Below, piece by piece: positions 23,275-31,845 of a DNA stretch of 64,000 nucleotides. The notes beneath the pieces are model-generated. The model did no database searches. It was given only the letters and a program-made list of their open reading frames with translations, and was not told where the DNA came from. Both the position numbers and the translations under genes were made by a program. The stretch lies in NCBI RefSeq assembly GCF_044466355.1, contig NZ_JBITMQ010000005.1, positions 186,001 through 250,000 on the forward strand, given 5' to 3'. The stretch comes from Actinophytocola sp044466355 (GTDB taxonomy: Bacteria; Actinomycetota; Actinomycetes; Mycobacteriales; Pseudonocardiaceae). Numbering within the stretch: the first letter of the stretch is position 1; each line of letters begins with the position of its first letter.

Positions 23275-24133
23275 AGCTGCCCCATGATCTCGTCGGCGAA
23301 CCGCTTCATCCCGTCCTTCTTGGCCTGCAGCGGACCGTCGAGGCCGACGCCGTAGAACACCCACGGCACGACGATCGCGTCCGTCACCCCGATCTCCGCC
23401 TGTCGCCGGTAGCCGTCGAGCCCGAACCGGTCGACACACACGGCCTGGATCTCGAACGGACCGGTCCGATCGAACTCGGCGCGCAACGTGCCCAGCCGGC
23501 CGATCACGTCCCGCAGGTCGTCGAACTTGATCATCGCCGAGGTCCAGCCGTCGCCGACGCGGGCCGCGCGGCGCAGCGCGGCCTCGGTGTGCCCGCCGAC
23601 GTACACCGGCACCGGCTCGCTCGGCGCCGGCGACATGCGCAGCTTGCCGAACTCGTAGTACTTCCCCGCGTACGACACCATGCCGCCGCCGAGGATCAGC
23701 TTGATCACGTCGATGGCCTCGTCGGCTCGAGCGCCGCGGTGGTCGAAGTGCCCGCCGCACCACTGGGACTCCTCGGGCGACCAGCCCAGCCCGACCCCGA
23801 GCCCGAACCGGTTGCCGGTCATCACCGCGACCGACCCGATCTGCCTCGCCAGCAGTACGGGGTTGCGCGGGTTGAGCTTCAGTACCTGGGTGTAGAAACG
23901 GATCCGGGACGTCACCGCGCCCATCGCGGCGGCCGCGACGAACGGGTCCACCCACGGCGTCTCCTCGTGCCAGAACCGGCTGCCGTCCGCGGTGTACGGG
24001 TAGGACGCCGACACCTCCTCGGAGAAGAACAGCGAGTCCGGCAACGCGATCGAGCTGTAGCCGCACTCCTCCGCGGTCCTCGCCAGCTCGGGCAGTTGGT
24101 CCAGCGGGCTCAACGCGACACCGACCGTGAACT

Positions 24134-24137
<4 letters not shown>
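23271..24137 (-). CDS. LLM-class F420-dependent oxidoreductase
   Basis: A 288-residue luciferase-like TIM-barrel protein. It has the N-terminal strand 'FTVGVALSPLDQLPELARTA', 'RIRFYTQVLKLNPRNPVLLA', 'NRFGLGVGLGWSPEE' and 'PVPVYVGGHTEAALRRAARV', as in F420-dependent LLM enzymes. The start overlaps the ltp3 stop (ATGA) and the stop overlaps the SnoaL-like start, so it is within the sterol aldolase operon. A reduction of a sterol CoA intermediate is a reasonable guess only. Confidence 0.85.
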
Positions 24138-25287
<1,150 letters not shown>

Positions 25288-25288
<1 letters not shown>

Positions 25289-26295
25289 CAGTCGGCCTCC
25301 AGTACGCACACGAGGTTCTGCTGGAGCGCGGGTCCGCTGGTCGCGTGCGCGAGAGAGCGCTCTCCCGGCCGGACCCGCATCGCCGCCTCGCCGATCCGGG
25401 CAAGTCCGGCGGCGAACATGGGGTTGCCCGCCAGCGGTCCGCCCGAGGGGTTGACCACGACCTCGTCGCCGAGCCCGAGCGCCTGCCGCAGCAGGATCTC
25501 CTGATGGCTGAACGGGGTGTGCAGCTCGGCGAGCGTTATCCCGTCCGCGCCGGCGGCCTTCGCGGCGGCCACCGTGGACGGTGACGTGGTGAGGTCGCGG
25601 GCGCCGAGGTGCGGGGTCTCGACGCGGTGCTGGATGCTCACGATCCGCGCCGGCCGCTCGGTCAGGTCGCGGGCGCGGTCGTCGCGAGCGAGGATCACGA
25701 CCGCCGCGCCGTCGGTGACCGGCGCGCAGTCGTGCCTGCGCAGCGGATCGGCGAAGTACGGCCGCCGCAGCAGCTCGTCCGCCGTGCCGCCGCGACAGCG
25801 TGCCGCGACCCGCGCCATGTCGTGTTCGGTCCACAGCCCGGCGTCCAGCCCGTACCTGGCCTGCAGCCCGGCGATGCTCACCGCGTCCGGCCACAGTGGA
25901 CCGACGGTGTACGGGTCGAGCTGCATGGCGAGCACGCGGCGCAGCTGCCCGGCGGACGACTTGCCGAAGCCGTACACGAGCGCGGTGTCGACCTCGCCGA
26001 TGCGGATCTTCACCCACGCCTCGTACAGTGCCCAGGCCGCGTCCGCTTCGACGTGCGACTCGTGGATCGGCGGGAACGCGCCGATGGCATCGACCGCGGC
26101 GATGAAGGAGAACGCTCTCCCGGCGAGGTAGTCCGACGACCCGGAGCACCAGAACCCGATGTCCTTCTTCGACAGCCCGACGTTGTCGAGCGCCTCTGTG
26201 AAGATGGGCACGAGCATCTCGACGCCGTTGGTGGTCCCGTGTGTCTCGCGCACGTGCGGCGCCTGCGCGAAGGAGACGACGCTCACCCCGCTCAC
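25288..26295 (-). CDS. ltp4: thiolase-like lipid-transfer protein Ltp4
   Basis: A 335-residue thiolase-fold protein homologous to Ltp3. It shows 'WCSGSSDYLAGRAFSFIAAV' in place of the catalytic Cys region, 'APVTDGAAVVILARDD', 'AELHTPFSHQEILLRQALGL' and 'VNPSGGPLAGNPMFAAGLAR'. It presumably works with Ltp3 and the DUF35 protein as a sterol side-chain aldolase or thiolase complex. GTG 26295 overlaps the DUF35 gene's stop (GTGA), indicating coupled translation. Confidence 0.85.
25353..25364. repeat. iterated palindrome A copy (GAGAGCGCTCTC)
   Basis: Exact core inside ltp4, read here as G-E-R-S-L, the only exact copy not encoding R-A-L-S. A one-mismatch relative at 26107-26120 in the same gene encodes R-A-F-S with AGA. 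Confidence 0.85.
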
Positions 26296-27233
26296 AGGTG
26301 CCCCGCAAACGAGTCGTACGGCGCGTCCGGTTCACCGGTGGGCCGGAAGTGGTCGATGTTCTCCAGCGTCGTTCCCCACTCGGAACGCGGTTTCCACGCC
26401 GCTTCGACTCGCATGCCCATGCGCACCTCGTCGGCGGCACACCCGAGCACGAGGTGCAGGAACGCGATGTCCGCGCCGTCCAGGAGGATGTACGCGGCGA
26501 CGTACGGCGGGGTGATCCGCTGCCCGAGGAACGGGACGTTCACGATGCAGAACGTGGTGACGATGCCGCGGTCGGGGAGCTCGATCTCCTCCTCGGTCGG
26601 CACGCCGTCGGTCGGGCAGGCACCGCGCGGCGGGATGTAGACCTTGCGGCAGGCCGGGCAGCGCTGTCCGAGCAGCTTGCCCTCCGCCAGCCCCCGCAGG
26701 TAGCGGCTTTCCTCCGGGGACGCGGAATGCCGGTAGCTCAGGTTGATGGGCGTGGTGAGCATGGTGAGGTCGTCGGCCTCGCGTGGTCCGAGCACCGGTT
26801 CGCTGTCCTCGGGACCGAAGCAGACGATGTCGCGCACACCGTCGCCGCCGGTGTCCGCCCAGCGGGCTCTGACCCGCATGCCGGTGTGCACGTCGTCGGC
26901 GTCGACGGCGTGGAGCATCGGCGTGTCGGCTCCGTCGAGCGTGATGAACGCCCACGTGAACGGGTGGGAGAGCGGTTGCCCGGCAAGGGGTTCCGGCTGG
27001 CGGCACCACGACGTGACGGTGCCGGTGTGTGCCACCTCGACCAGTTCGGAGAGCGCTCTCCCGGTGACGGGGTCGTACTCGGGCGGCGGTACGTGGACAC
27101 GACCGTCGTCACCGCGTGCGCCGAGGATCCGCCGCTGCGCGAGTCCGGTGACGAACCGGCTGAGCGTCGGTCCCAGTGACCGGGTGTAGTCGAACCCGAT
27201 GTCGAGCGGTGCGGACAGCGGTGCCTGGGTCAC
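26292..27233 (-). CDS. tandem DUF35 (OB-fold, zinc-ribbon) protein, Rv3521-like
   Basis: A 313-residue protein with two DUF35 OB folds. The C-terminal copy keeps the rubredoxin-like zinc ribbon (CPACRKVYIPPRGACPTDG; only part of the cysteine set is visible), while the N-terminal copy has lost the cysteines. DUF35 proteins are partners of thiolase-like aldolases and hydratases acting on steroid CoA esters. GTG 27233 heads the operon DUF35-ltp4-ltp3-LLM-SnoaL. A consensus KstR box sits nine bases upstream, so sterol control is well supported. Confidence 0.85.
   Translation of the reverse strand: MTQAPLSAPLDIGFDYTRSLGPTLSRFVTGLAQRRILGARGDDGRVHVPPPEYDPVTGRALSELVEVAHTGTVTSWCRQPEPLAGQPLSHPFTWAFITLDGADTPMLHAVDADDVHTGMRVRARWADTGGDGVRDIVCFGPEDSEPVLGPREADDLTMLTTPINLSYRHSASPEESRYLRGLAEGKLLGQRCPACRKVYIPPRGACPTDGVPTEEEIELPDRGIVTTFCIVNVPFLGQRITPPYVAAYILLDGADIAFLHLVLGCAADEVRMGMRVEAAWKPRSEWGTTLENIDHFRPTGEPDAPYDSFAGHL
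27048..27061. repeat. iterated palindrome A copy (GGAGAGCGCTCTCC)
   Basis: Exact 14-base palindrome inside the DUF35 gene, encoding R-A-L-S with AGA. Confidence 0.9.
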
Positions 27234-27241
27234 CCCCAGAG

Positions 27242-27255
27242 TGAAACACGTTCTA
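27242..27255 (-). promoter_or_regulatory. KstR operator of the DUF35-ltp4-ltp3 operon
   Basis: On the minus strand TAGAACGTGTTTCA fits TnnAACnnGTTnnA fully and lies nine bases from the GTG start. There is no room for a normal leader, so repression probably blocks the -10 of a leaderless promoter. Confidence 0.82.
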
Positions 27256-27278
27256 TTTTCGGCGGCAAGGGTTCGACG

Positions 27279-27536
27279 TCAGCCCACCCAGATCACCTTG
27301 AGCACGTCCACCCGCCGTTGTTCCTCGAGGATCATGTAGACGACTATGGCCGACCCGACGTCGCCGAAGGTGAGCTGCCGGATGTTGCCTGTGGGCTTGG
27401 TCCTGACATAGGGCGGACCGTTCCAGGGGGTTAGTTCGAGCATGGTCACCACCTCGGTGAATGCCTTCAGTAAGACGGCGGGCAATACTCTGATCTGATC
27501 CCTTGCCGAGGGATCGATGTCGATCTTGTAAGTCAC
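27279..27536 (-). CDS. RelE/ParE-superfamily toxin (putative)
   Basis: An 85-residue protein with the RelE-like layout: N-terminal 'YKIDIDPSARDQIRVLP', a helix, then 'GNIRQLTFGDVGSAIVVYMI' and C-terminal 'RRVDVLKVIWVG'. RelE-type toxins cleave mRNA on the ribosome. GTG 27536 is used; a longer N-terminal form is possible. The partner gene ends two bases upstream. GC content looks lower than in flanking genes, which suggests transfer. The toxin class is by pattern only. Confidence 0.7.
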   Translation of the reverse strand: MTYKIDIDPSARDQIRVLPAVLLKAFTEVVTMLELTPWNGPPYVRTKPTGNIRQLTFGDVGSAIVVYMILEEQRRVDVLKVIWVG

Positions 27537-27538
27537 GC

Positions 27539-27865
27539 TCAGAGGCCGAGTTCCGCTTTGAGTTCGGTCCACGGCATGCTCCCGGCTGGTTGCTCACCGG
27601 TGTGGGTGCGCCGCTCGAGGCTTGCCAGCCATTCGCGGTAGCCGCGGTGGCCGAGTTGGTCGGTGAGTATTGCGTGGGTGCGCCAGTTGTCGAGTGTGCG
27701 AAACACCTCGCCGAGATCCATTGTCTCGGCCGCCTCGGTCAGGGCGGCTCGCCACGAGGTGTCGAAATCGCGCTGTTCCTCAGGGATCAGGGCGCTGCGA
27801 ATCTCCCGCGGTGTGGCGTCTGTGAACGTCCTCGGCCTGGGGGGCTCGACGGGTTCGGCTGACAT
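27539..27865 (-). CDS. DUF6247-like antitoxin partner
   Basis: A 108-residue acidic, helical protein with 'TPREIRSALIPEEQRDFDTSWRA' like content (residues about 20-42) and 'LDNWRTHAILTDQLGHRGYR', resembling DUF6247 proteins that accompany RelE-type toxins in actinomycetes. ATG 27865 gives MSAEPVEPP. It is immediately upstream of the toxin gene in the usual antitoxin-toxin order. The pair lies on the minus strand between two KstR-controlled units; no operator of its own is evident. Confidence 0.65.
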   Translation of the reverse strand: MSAEPVEPPRPRTFTDATPREIRSALIPEEQRDFDTSWRAALTEAAETMDLGEVFRTLDNWRTHAILTDQLGHRGYREWLASLERRTHTGEQPAGSMPWTELKAELGL

Positions 27866-27940
27866 GGCACAAACGATAGCCGACGTGGGTGTAATCGTCC
27901 TCGTATCGAACGAGTGGTCTATCTGCGACATTGATCGGGT

Positions 27941-27954
27941 GAGAACTCGTTCTA
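27941..27954 (+). promoter_or_regulatory. KstR-like operator upstream of the F420 oxidoreductase gene
   Basis: GAGAACTCGTTCTA matches the KstR consensus at all positions but the first (G for T) and lies 10 bases before the ATG at 27965. Confidence 0.7.
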
Positions 27955-27964
27955 CGATCACGCT

Positions 27965-29005
27965 ATGAAACTTGGACTGCAGCTCGGGTACTGGGGTGCG
28001 GGTATGCCGCCCAATGCCGCGGAGATGGTCGTCGCCGCGGACGAGGCCGGGTACGACGCCGTGTTCACGGCCGAGTCCTGGGGATCGGACGTGTTCACGC
28101 CGCTCGCCTGGTGGGGGTCGGCGACGCGGAACGTGCGGCTCGGGACGGCCGTCGCGCAGCTGTCGGCGCGCACCCCGACCGCGGCGGCGATGGCGGCACT
28201 GACCCTCGACCACCTGTCCGGTGGGCGGGCCATCCTCGGGCTGGGGGTGTCCGGACCGCAGGTCGTGGAGGGCTGGTACGGCGCGCCCTTCGGGAAACCG
28301 CTCTCCCGCACGCGCGAGTACGTCGACATCGTGCGCAAGGTCCTCGCCAGGGAGGCGCCCGTCACCAGCGACGGGCCGCACTACCCGCTGCCCTACGCGG
28401 GCCCGGGCGCGGACGGGCTGGGCAAGCCCCTGCGGCCGATCACCCATCCACTCCGTGTCGACCTGCCCATCTGGCTGGGGGCGGAGGGGCCGAAGAACGT
28501 CGCGCTGGCCGCCGAGATCGCCGACGGCTGGCTGGCCGTGTACTACTCGGAGAAGCTCGCCGACCAGTACAACGCCTGGTTGGACGAGGGCTTCGCCCGG
28601 CCCGGCGCGCGACGGTCGCGGGCCGACTTCGAGGTCGCGGCGAACGCGGTCATCACGGTCACCGACGACCCCGCCGCGGCCTACGACCGGCACCGGCCGG
28701 TGATCGCGCTCTACGCGGGCGGCATGGGTGCCGAGAGCAAGAACTTCCACGCCGACCTCTTCCGGCGGATGGGTTACGGCGAGGTCGTCGACGAGGTGAC
28801 GGCGCTGTTCCGTGCGGGCCGCAAGGCGGAGGCCGCCGCCGCGGTGCCGGACGAGCTGGTGGCGGAGACCGCGATCATCGGCACGGCGGAGCAGGTCCGC
28901 GCGCAGGTCAAGCAGTGGGCCGATCGCGGCGTGACCATGTTGGTGGTGGGTTGTCAGGACGCCGCGCAGGTGCGCTCGGTGGCGGCGGTTCTTGCCGAGA
29001 ATTGA
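27965..29005 (+). CDS. LLM-class F420-dependent oxidoreductase, Rv3520c-like
   Basis: A 346-residue luciferase-like F420 enzyme. 'GLQLGYWGAGMPPNAAEMVV', 'VRLGTAVAQLSARTPTAAAM', 'GGRAILGLGVSGPQVVEGW' and 'LPIWLGAEGPKNVALAAEIA' are family features. Rv3520c, the mycobacterial counterpart by size and neighbourhood, is a KstR-regulon member next to Rv3521-ltp4-ltp3. The start is close to a KstR-like box, and its stop codon lies within the KstR box of the following synthetase gene. The reaction is not established. Confidence 0.87.
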   Translation: MKLGLQLGYWGAGMPPNAAEMVVAADEAGYDAVFTAESWGSDVFTPLAWWGSATRNVRLGTAVAQLSARTPTAAAMAALTLDHLSGGRAILGLGVSGPQVVEGWYGAPFGKPLSRTREYVDIVRKVLAREAPVTSDGPHYPLPYAGPGADGLGKPLRPITHPLRVDLPIWLGAEGPKNVALAAEIADGWLAVYYSEKLADQYNAWLDEGFARPGARRSRADFEVAANAVITVTDDPAAAYDRHRPVIALYAGGMGAESKNFHADLFRRMGYGEVVDEVTALFRAGRKAEAAAAVPDELVAETAIIGTAEQVRAQVKQWADRGVTMLVVGCQDAAQVRSVAAVLAEN

Positions 29006-29020
29006 AACACGTTCTAGATT
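29003..29020 (+). promoter_or_regulatory. KstR operator and -10 of a leaderless acyl-CoA synthetase promoter
   Basis: TGAAACACGTTCTA (29003-29016) fits TnnAACnnGTTnnA. Its last bases form TAGATT (29015-29020), a TAnnnT -10 hexamer six bases before GTG 29027. The operator also overlaps the stop codon of the preceding gene. Confidence 0.85.
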
Positions 29021-29026
29021 GGCGTG

Positions 29027-30565
29027 GTGGCCTCGACCGGACTGTGGAACATCGCCCGTGAGCAGCCTGACCTGACCGCGGTCGTCGAGCCTGACGGCCG
29101 TCAGGCTACGTACGCCGAGCTGGCCGCGGCGGCCGACCGCTACGGCCGCGGCTTCCAGGCCATGGGACTCGCGCCGGGCGACAGTGTGGTTCTGTTGCTG
29201 CCCAACGGGATCGACCTCGCGTCCGTCTACTTCGGAGCGTTCCAGACCGGGTTGTACGTCGTGATGGCGAACTGGCACCTGGTCGGCGCCGAGGTCGCCT
29301 ACCTCATCGAGGACAGCGGTGCCAAGGCGTTCGTCGCGCACGAGCGGTTCGCCGAGACGGCAGCGGACGCCCGGGCACGAACCGGGGTCAGCGGCTTCGC
29401 GGTCGGTGACGTGCCGGGCTTCGCGCCGTTGCCGACGCTCGGCGCGGGTGAGACGGGGCGACCTGACGTGCGTACGGCAGGGTCGCCGATGCTGTACACG
29501 TCGGGCACGACCGGCAGGCCGAAGGGCGTGCGGAGGCCGTTGACCGGTGCCGATCCCGACGTCGTGCCGCCCGCCGCGTCGTGGTTCTTCGGGATCTTCG
29601 GGCTCGGCCCGTTCGACGGGCACGTGCACATCTGCGGCTCGCCGCTGTACCACACGGCGGTGCTGAACTTCGTCGCCAACTCCATCCAGTTAGGACACAC
29701 GGCGGTGCTGATGGACCGCTGGCGCCCGGCGGAGATGCTGCGGCTCATCGACAAGTACCGCGTCACGCACAGCCACATGGTGCCGACGCAGTTCCACCGG
29801 TTGCTGGACCTGCCCGAGGAGGTCCGGTCACGCTACGACGTCTCGTCGTTGCGGTGCATGATCCACGGCGCGGCGCCGTGTCCGCCGGAGGTGAAGCGGC
29901 GGATGCTCGACTGGTGGGGCCCGGTGGTGACCGAGTACTACGCGGCCACCGAAGGTGGTGGCACGGCGATCTCGGCGGAGGAGTGGCTGCGGAAGCCGGG
30001 GTCGGTCGGCAAGGCGTGGCCGGGGTCGGTCGTGGCGGTGCTCGACGACGACGGGGAGCCGGTGCCGGCGGGGACGCCGGGGCTGGTGTACATGCGGATG
30101 GGTGACTCCACGTTCGAGTACCACAAGGACGAGGCCAAGACACGCGCGGCGCGGGTGGGCAACCTGTTCACGCTGGGGGACATCGGCTACCTCGACCAGG
30201 ACGGGTACCTGTACCTGTGCGACCGCAAGGCCGACATGATCATCTCCGGCGGCGTGAACATCTATCCGGCGGAGATCGAGAACGCGCTCTCCGTGCACCC
30301 GAAGGTGGCCGACGTCGCGGTCTTCGGCGTCCCGAACGACGACTGGGGCGAGGAGATCAAGGCGGTCGTGCAACCCGCGGACGGGGTGACGGCGGAACCG
30401 GAGCTGACGGAGGAGTTGCTGGCGTTCGCAGCGGAGCGCCTGGCGAAGTTCAAGCTGCCGAAGTCCGTCGACTACGCGGAAGAGCTGCCGCGCGACCCGA
30501 ACGGCAAGCTGTACAAGCGAAAGCTGCGGGACCCGTACTGGGCGAACCGCGAACGCGCGATCTGA
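29027..30565 (+). CDS. acyl-CoA synthetase (FadD/AMP-binding family)
   Basis: A 512-residue ANL-superfamily enzyme that adenylates an acid and transfers it to CoA. Motifs: P-loop 'YTSGTTGRPKGVRRP', 'YYAATEGGG' (A5), 'GDIGYLDQDGYLYLCDRKAD' (A7-A8) and the catalytic lysine in 'PNGKLYKRKLRD'. GTG 29027 fits a leaderless start; GTG 29024 is adjacent. KstR control points to a steroid acid substrate. It is not the closest match to FadD19, which is at 31846, and its position after the Rv3520c-like gene has no exact M. tuberculosis counterpart known to me. Confidence 0.87.
   Translation: MASTGLWNIAREQPDLTAVVEPDGRQATYAELAAAADRYGRGFQAMGLAPGDSVVLLLPNGIDLASVYFGAFQTGLYVVMANWHLVGAEVAYLIEDSGAKAFVAHERFAETAADARARTGVSGFAVGDVPGFAPLPTLGAGETGRPDVRTAGSPMLYTSGTTGRPKGVRRPLTGADPDVVPPAASWFFGIFGLGPFDGHVHICGSPLYHTAVLNFVANSIQLGHTAVLMDRWRPAEMLRLIDKYRVTHSHMVPTQFHRLLDLPEEVRSRYDVSSLRCMIHGAAPCPPEVKRRMLDWWGPVVTEYYAATEGGGTAISAEEWLRKPGSVGKAWPGSVVAVLDDDGEPVPAGTPGLVYMRMGDSTFEYHKDEAKTRAARVGNLFTLGDIGYLDQDGYLYLCDRKADMIISGGVNIYPAEIENALSVHPKVADVAVFGVPNDDWGEEIKAVVQPADGVTAEPELTEELLAFAAERLAKFKLPKSVDYAEELPRDPNGKLYKRKLRDPYWANRERAI
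29088..29107. repeat. iterated palindrome B copy, perfect 20-base
   Basis: AGCCTGACGGCCGTCAGGCT is perfectly palindromic and lies in the acyl-CoA synthetase gene, encoding E-P-D-G-R-Q-A. Confidence 0.9.
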
Positions 30566-30572
30566 GGGCTCG

Positions 30573-31014
30573 GCCTCCGGCCCCCGGTTGCCAGCGTACG
30601 GCAGGGCACCGACAGTGACGGCCGCGCGCGGGCGGATCACGCGAATCTGTGGACAACTCCCGCGGCTGTGGACAACCACGCCGCGGAGGAGCGCAGCGCA
30701 CCGAGATTGTCGGTGTGGGTCGTTACGCTGGATTCCGGGGGCCGGAGGCTGCCCTGGCCGCGGCAGCGCGGAGATCGGCCCGAGATCGGTTGTACACAGC
30801 ATGTTGTCGCGGCTGCCGGAACTGTCGGTGTGGGTCGCTACGCTGGATCTTGGGGGCCGGAGGCGGCGGAGGTGTTCACCCGCGGTGGCAGTGGTCGCCG
30901 TACTTGGCGCGGATGGCCCCGCCAGGTTGGCCGGAGATGGTTGTCCACAGGCGTTGCCGTGGCCGCCGAAAATGTCGGGGGGCGTGGGTACGCTGGAATC
31001 CGGGGCCGGAGGCC
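30573..31014. repeat. intergenic repeat array with consensus damage-type promoter motifs and DnaA boxes
   Basis: This 450-base gap between convergent stops is filled by four units. One is inverted at 30573-30615 (minus strand CTGTCGGTG-N8-TACGCT, then the GC block). Three are direct: TTGTCGGTG-N8-TACGCT at 30707-30729, CTGTCGGTG-N8-TACGCT at 30822-30844 and ATGTCGGGG-N8-TACGCT at 30972-30994, each followed by GGGGCCGGAGGC. Exact DnaA boxes lie at 30648, 30667 and 30941, with a one-mismatch box at 30790. The promoter motif equals the mycobacterial RecA-independent damage consensus TTGTCRGTG-N8-TAnnnT. No ORF follows any unit. Confidence 0.87.
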
Positions 31015-31017
31015 GCC

Positions 31018-31788
31018 TTACTTGCCCTGGAACCTCGGCGGGCGCTTCTCCGTGAACGCCTTCGGGCCTTCCTTCGCGTCCGCGCTCGCGAAGACTCCGA
31101 GGCCGACCTCCGCGTCGAGTCGGAATGCCTCGTTCTCGTGCATGCCTTCGGTCTCGCGGATCGTGCGGAGGATCGCCTGCACGGCCACCGGGCCGTTCGC
31201 GGCGATCGCCCGTGCGATCTCCATGGCCTTCGGCAGTGCTTCGCCGTCCGGGACGACGTGGCCGATCAGGCCGATCCGCAGCGCCTCCGCCGCGCGGATG
31301 TGCCTGCCGGTCAGGAGCAGCTCCGCCGCAACCGTGTACGGGAGCTGCCTCGGGAGGCGCACCGCCGAACCGCCGAGCGGGTAGAGACCCCAGCGCGGCT
31401 CGGACACCCCGAAGCGAGCGCTCTCCCCGGCCACGCGGATGTCCGCGGCCTGCAGTATCTCGGTGCCTCCCGCGATCGCCGGGCCCTCGACGGCCGCGAT
31501 CAGCGGTTTGGTCAGCCGCCGGCCCTTCAGCAGCGGCTCGATCACCGCCGCGTCGAACTGGCTCTCGCTCGGGTGGTTGGCGGTCATCGCCTTCAGGTCG
31601 GCGCCCGCGCAGAACGCGCCGCCCGCGCCCGTCAGCACGCAGGCACGCACGGCCGGGTCCTCGTCGACGCGGTCCCACGCCTCACGCATGATCTTCAGCA
31701 TCTCGCCGGAGAGCGCGTTCCGGGCGGCCGGGCGGTTCATCGTCACGACCAGTACGTGCTCGTCCTGTTCGACGAGGCAGTCCGCCAT
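31018..31788 (-). CDS. echA19: enoyl-CoA hydratase EchA19
   Basis: A 256-residue crotonase-family protein similar in size to EchA19, which hydrates the steroid side-chain enoyl-CoA. It shows 'VVTMNRPAARNALSGEML', 'GGAFCAGADLKAM' and 'EGPAIAGGTEILQAADIRVA' (oxyanion hole), and the C-terminal 'EGPKAFTEKRPPRFQGK'. ATG 31788 has GGAGGTG upstream. It is divergent from fadD19, as Rv3516 is from Rv3515c, with one KstR-like box between. The stop abuts the repeat array. Confidence 0.9.
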   Translation of the reverse strand: MADCLVEQDEHVLVVTMNRPAARNALSGEMLKIMREAWDRVDEDPAVRACVLTGAGGAFCAGADLKAMTANHPSESQFDAAVIEPLLKGRRLTKPLIAAVEGPAIAGGTEILQAADIRVAGESARFGVSEPRWGLYPLGGSAVRLPRQLPYTVAAELLLTGRHIRAAEALRIGLIGHVVPDGEALPKAMEIARAIAANGPVAVQAILRTIRETEGMHENEAFRLDAEVGLGVFASADAKEGPKAFTEKRPPRFQGK

Positions 31789-31821
31789 GAATTCACCTCC
31801 GACTAGGGCATTGCCAGGAAC

Positions 31822-31839
31822 GATAACACGTTCTAGTTT
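31822..31839 (+). promoter_or_regulatory. KstR-like operator and -10 for fadD19
   Basis: GATAACACGTTCTA (31822-31835) matches the KstR consensus except the first base. TAGTTT at 31834-31839 is a -10 hexamer six bases before the fadD19 GTG at 31846, so that message is probably leaderless. The same box may serve divergent echA19. Confidence 0.78.
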
Positions 31840-31845
31840 GGTTCC

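Noticed and set aside
27539..29653. A 704-residue minus-strand frame opposite the F420 oxidoreductase and synthetase genes
   Set aside because: It is a GC-rich shadow of two real plus-strand genes; only the last 108 residues have protein-like character.
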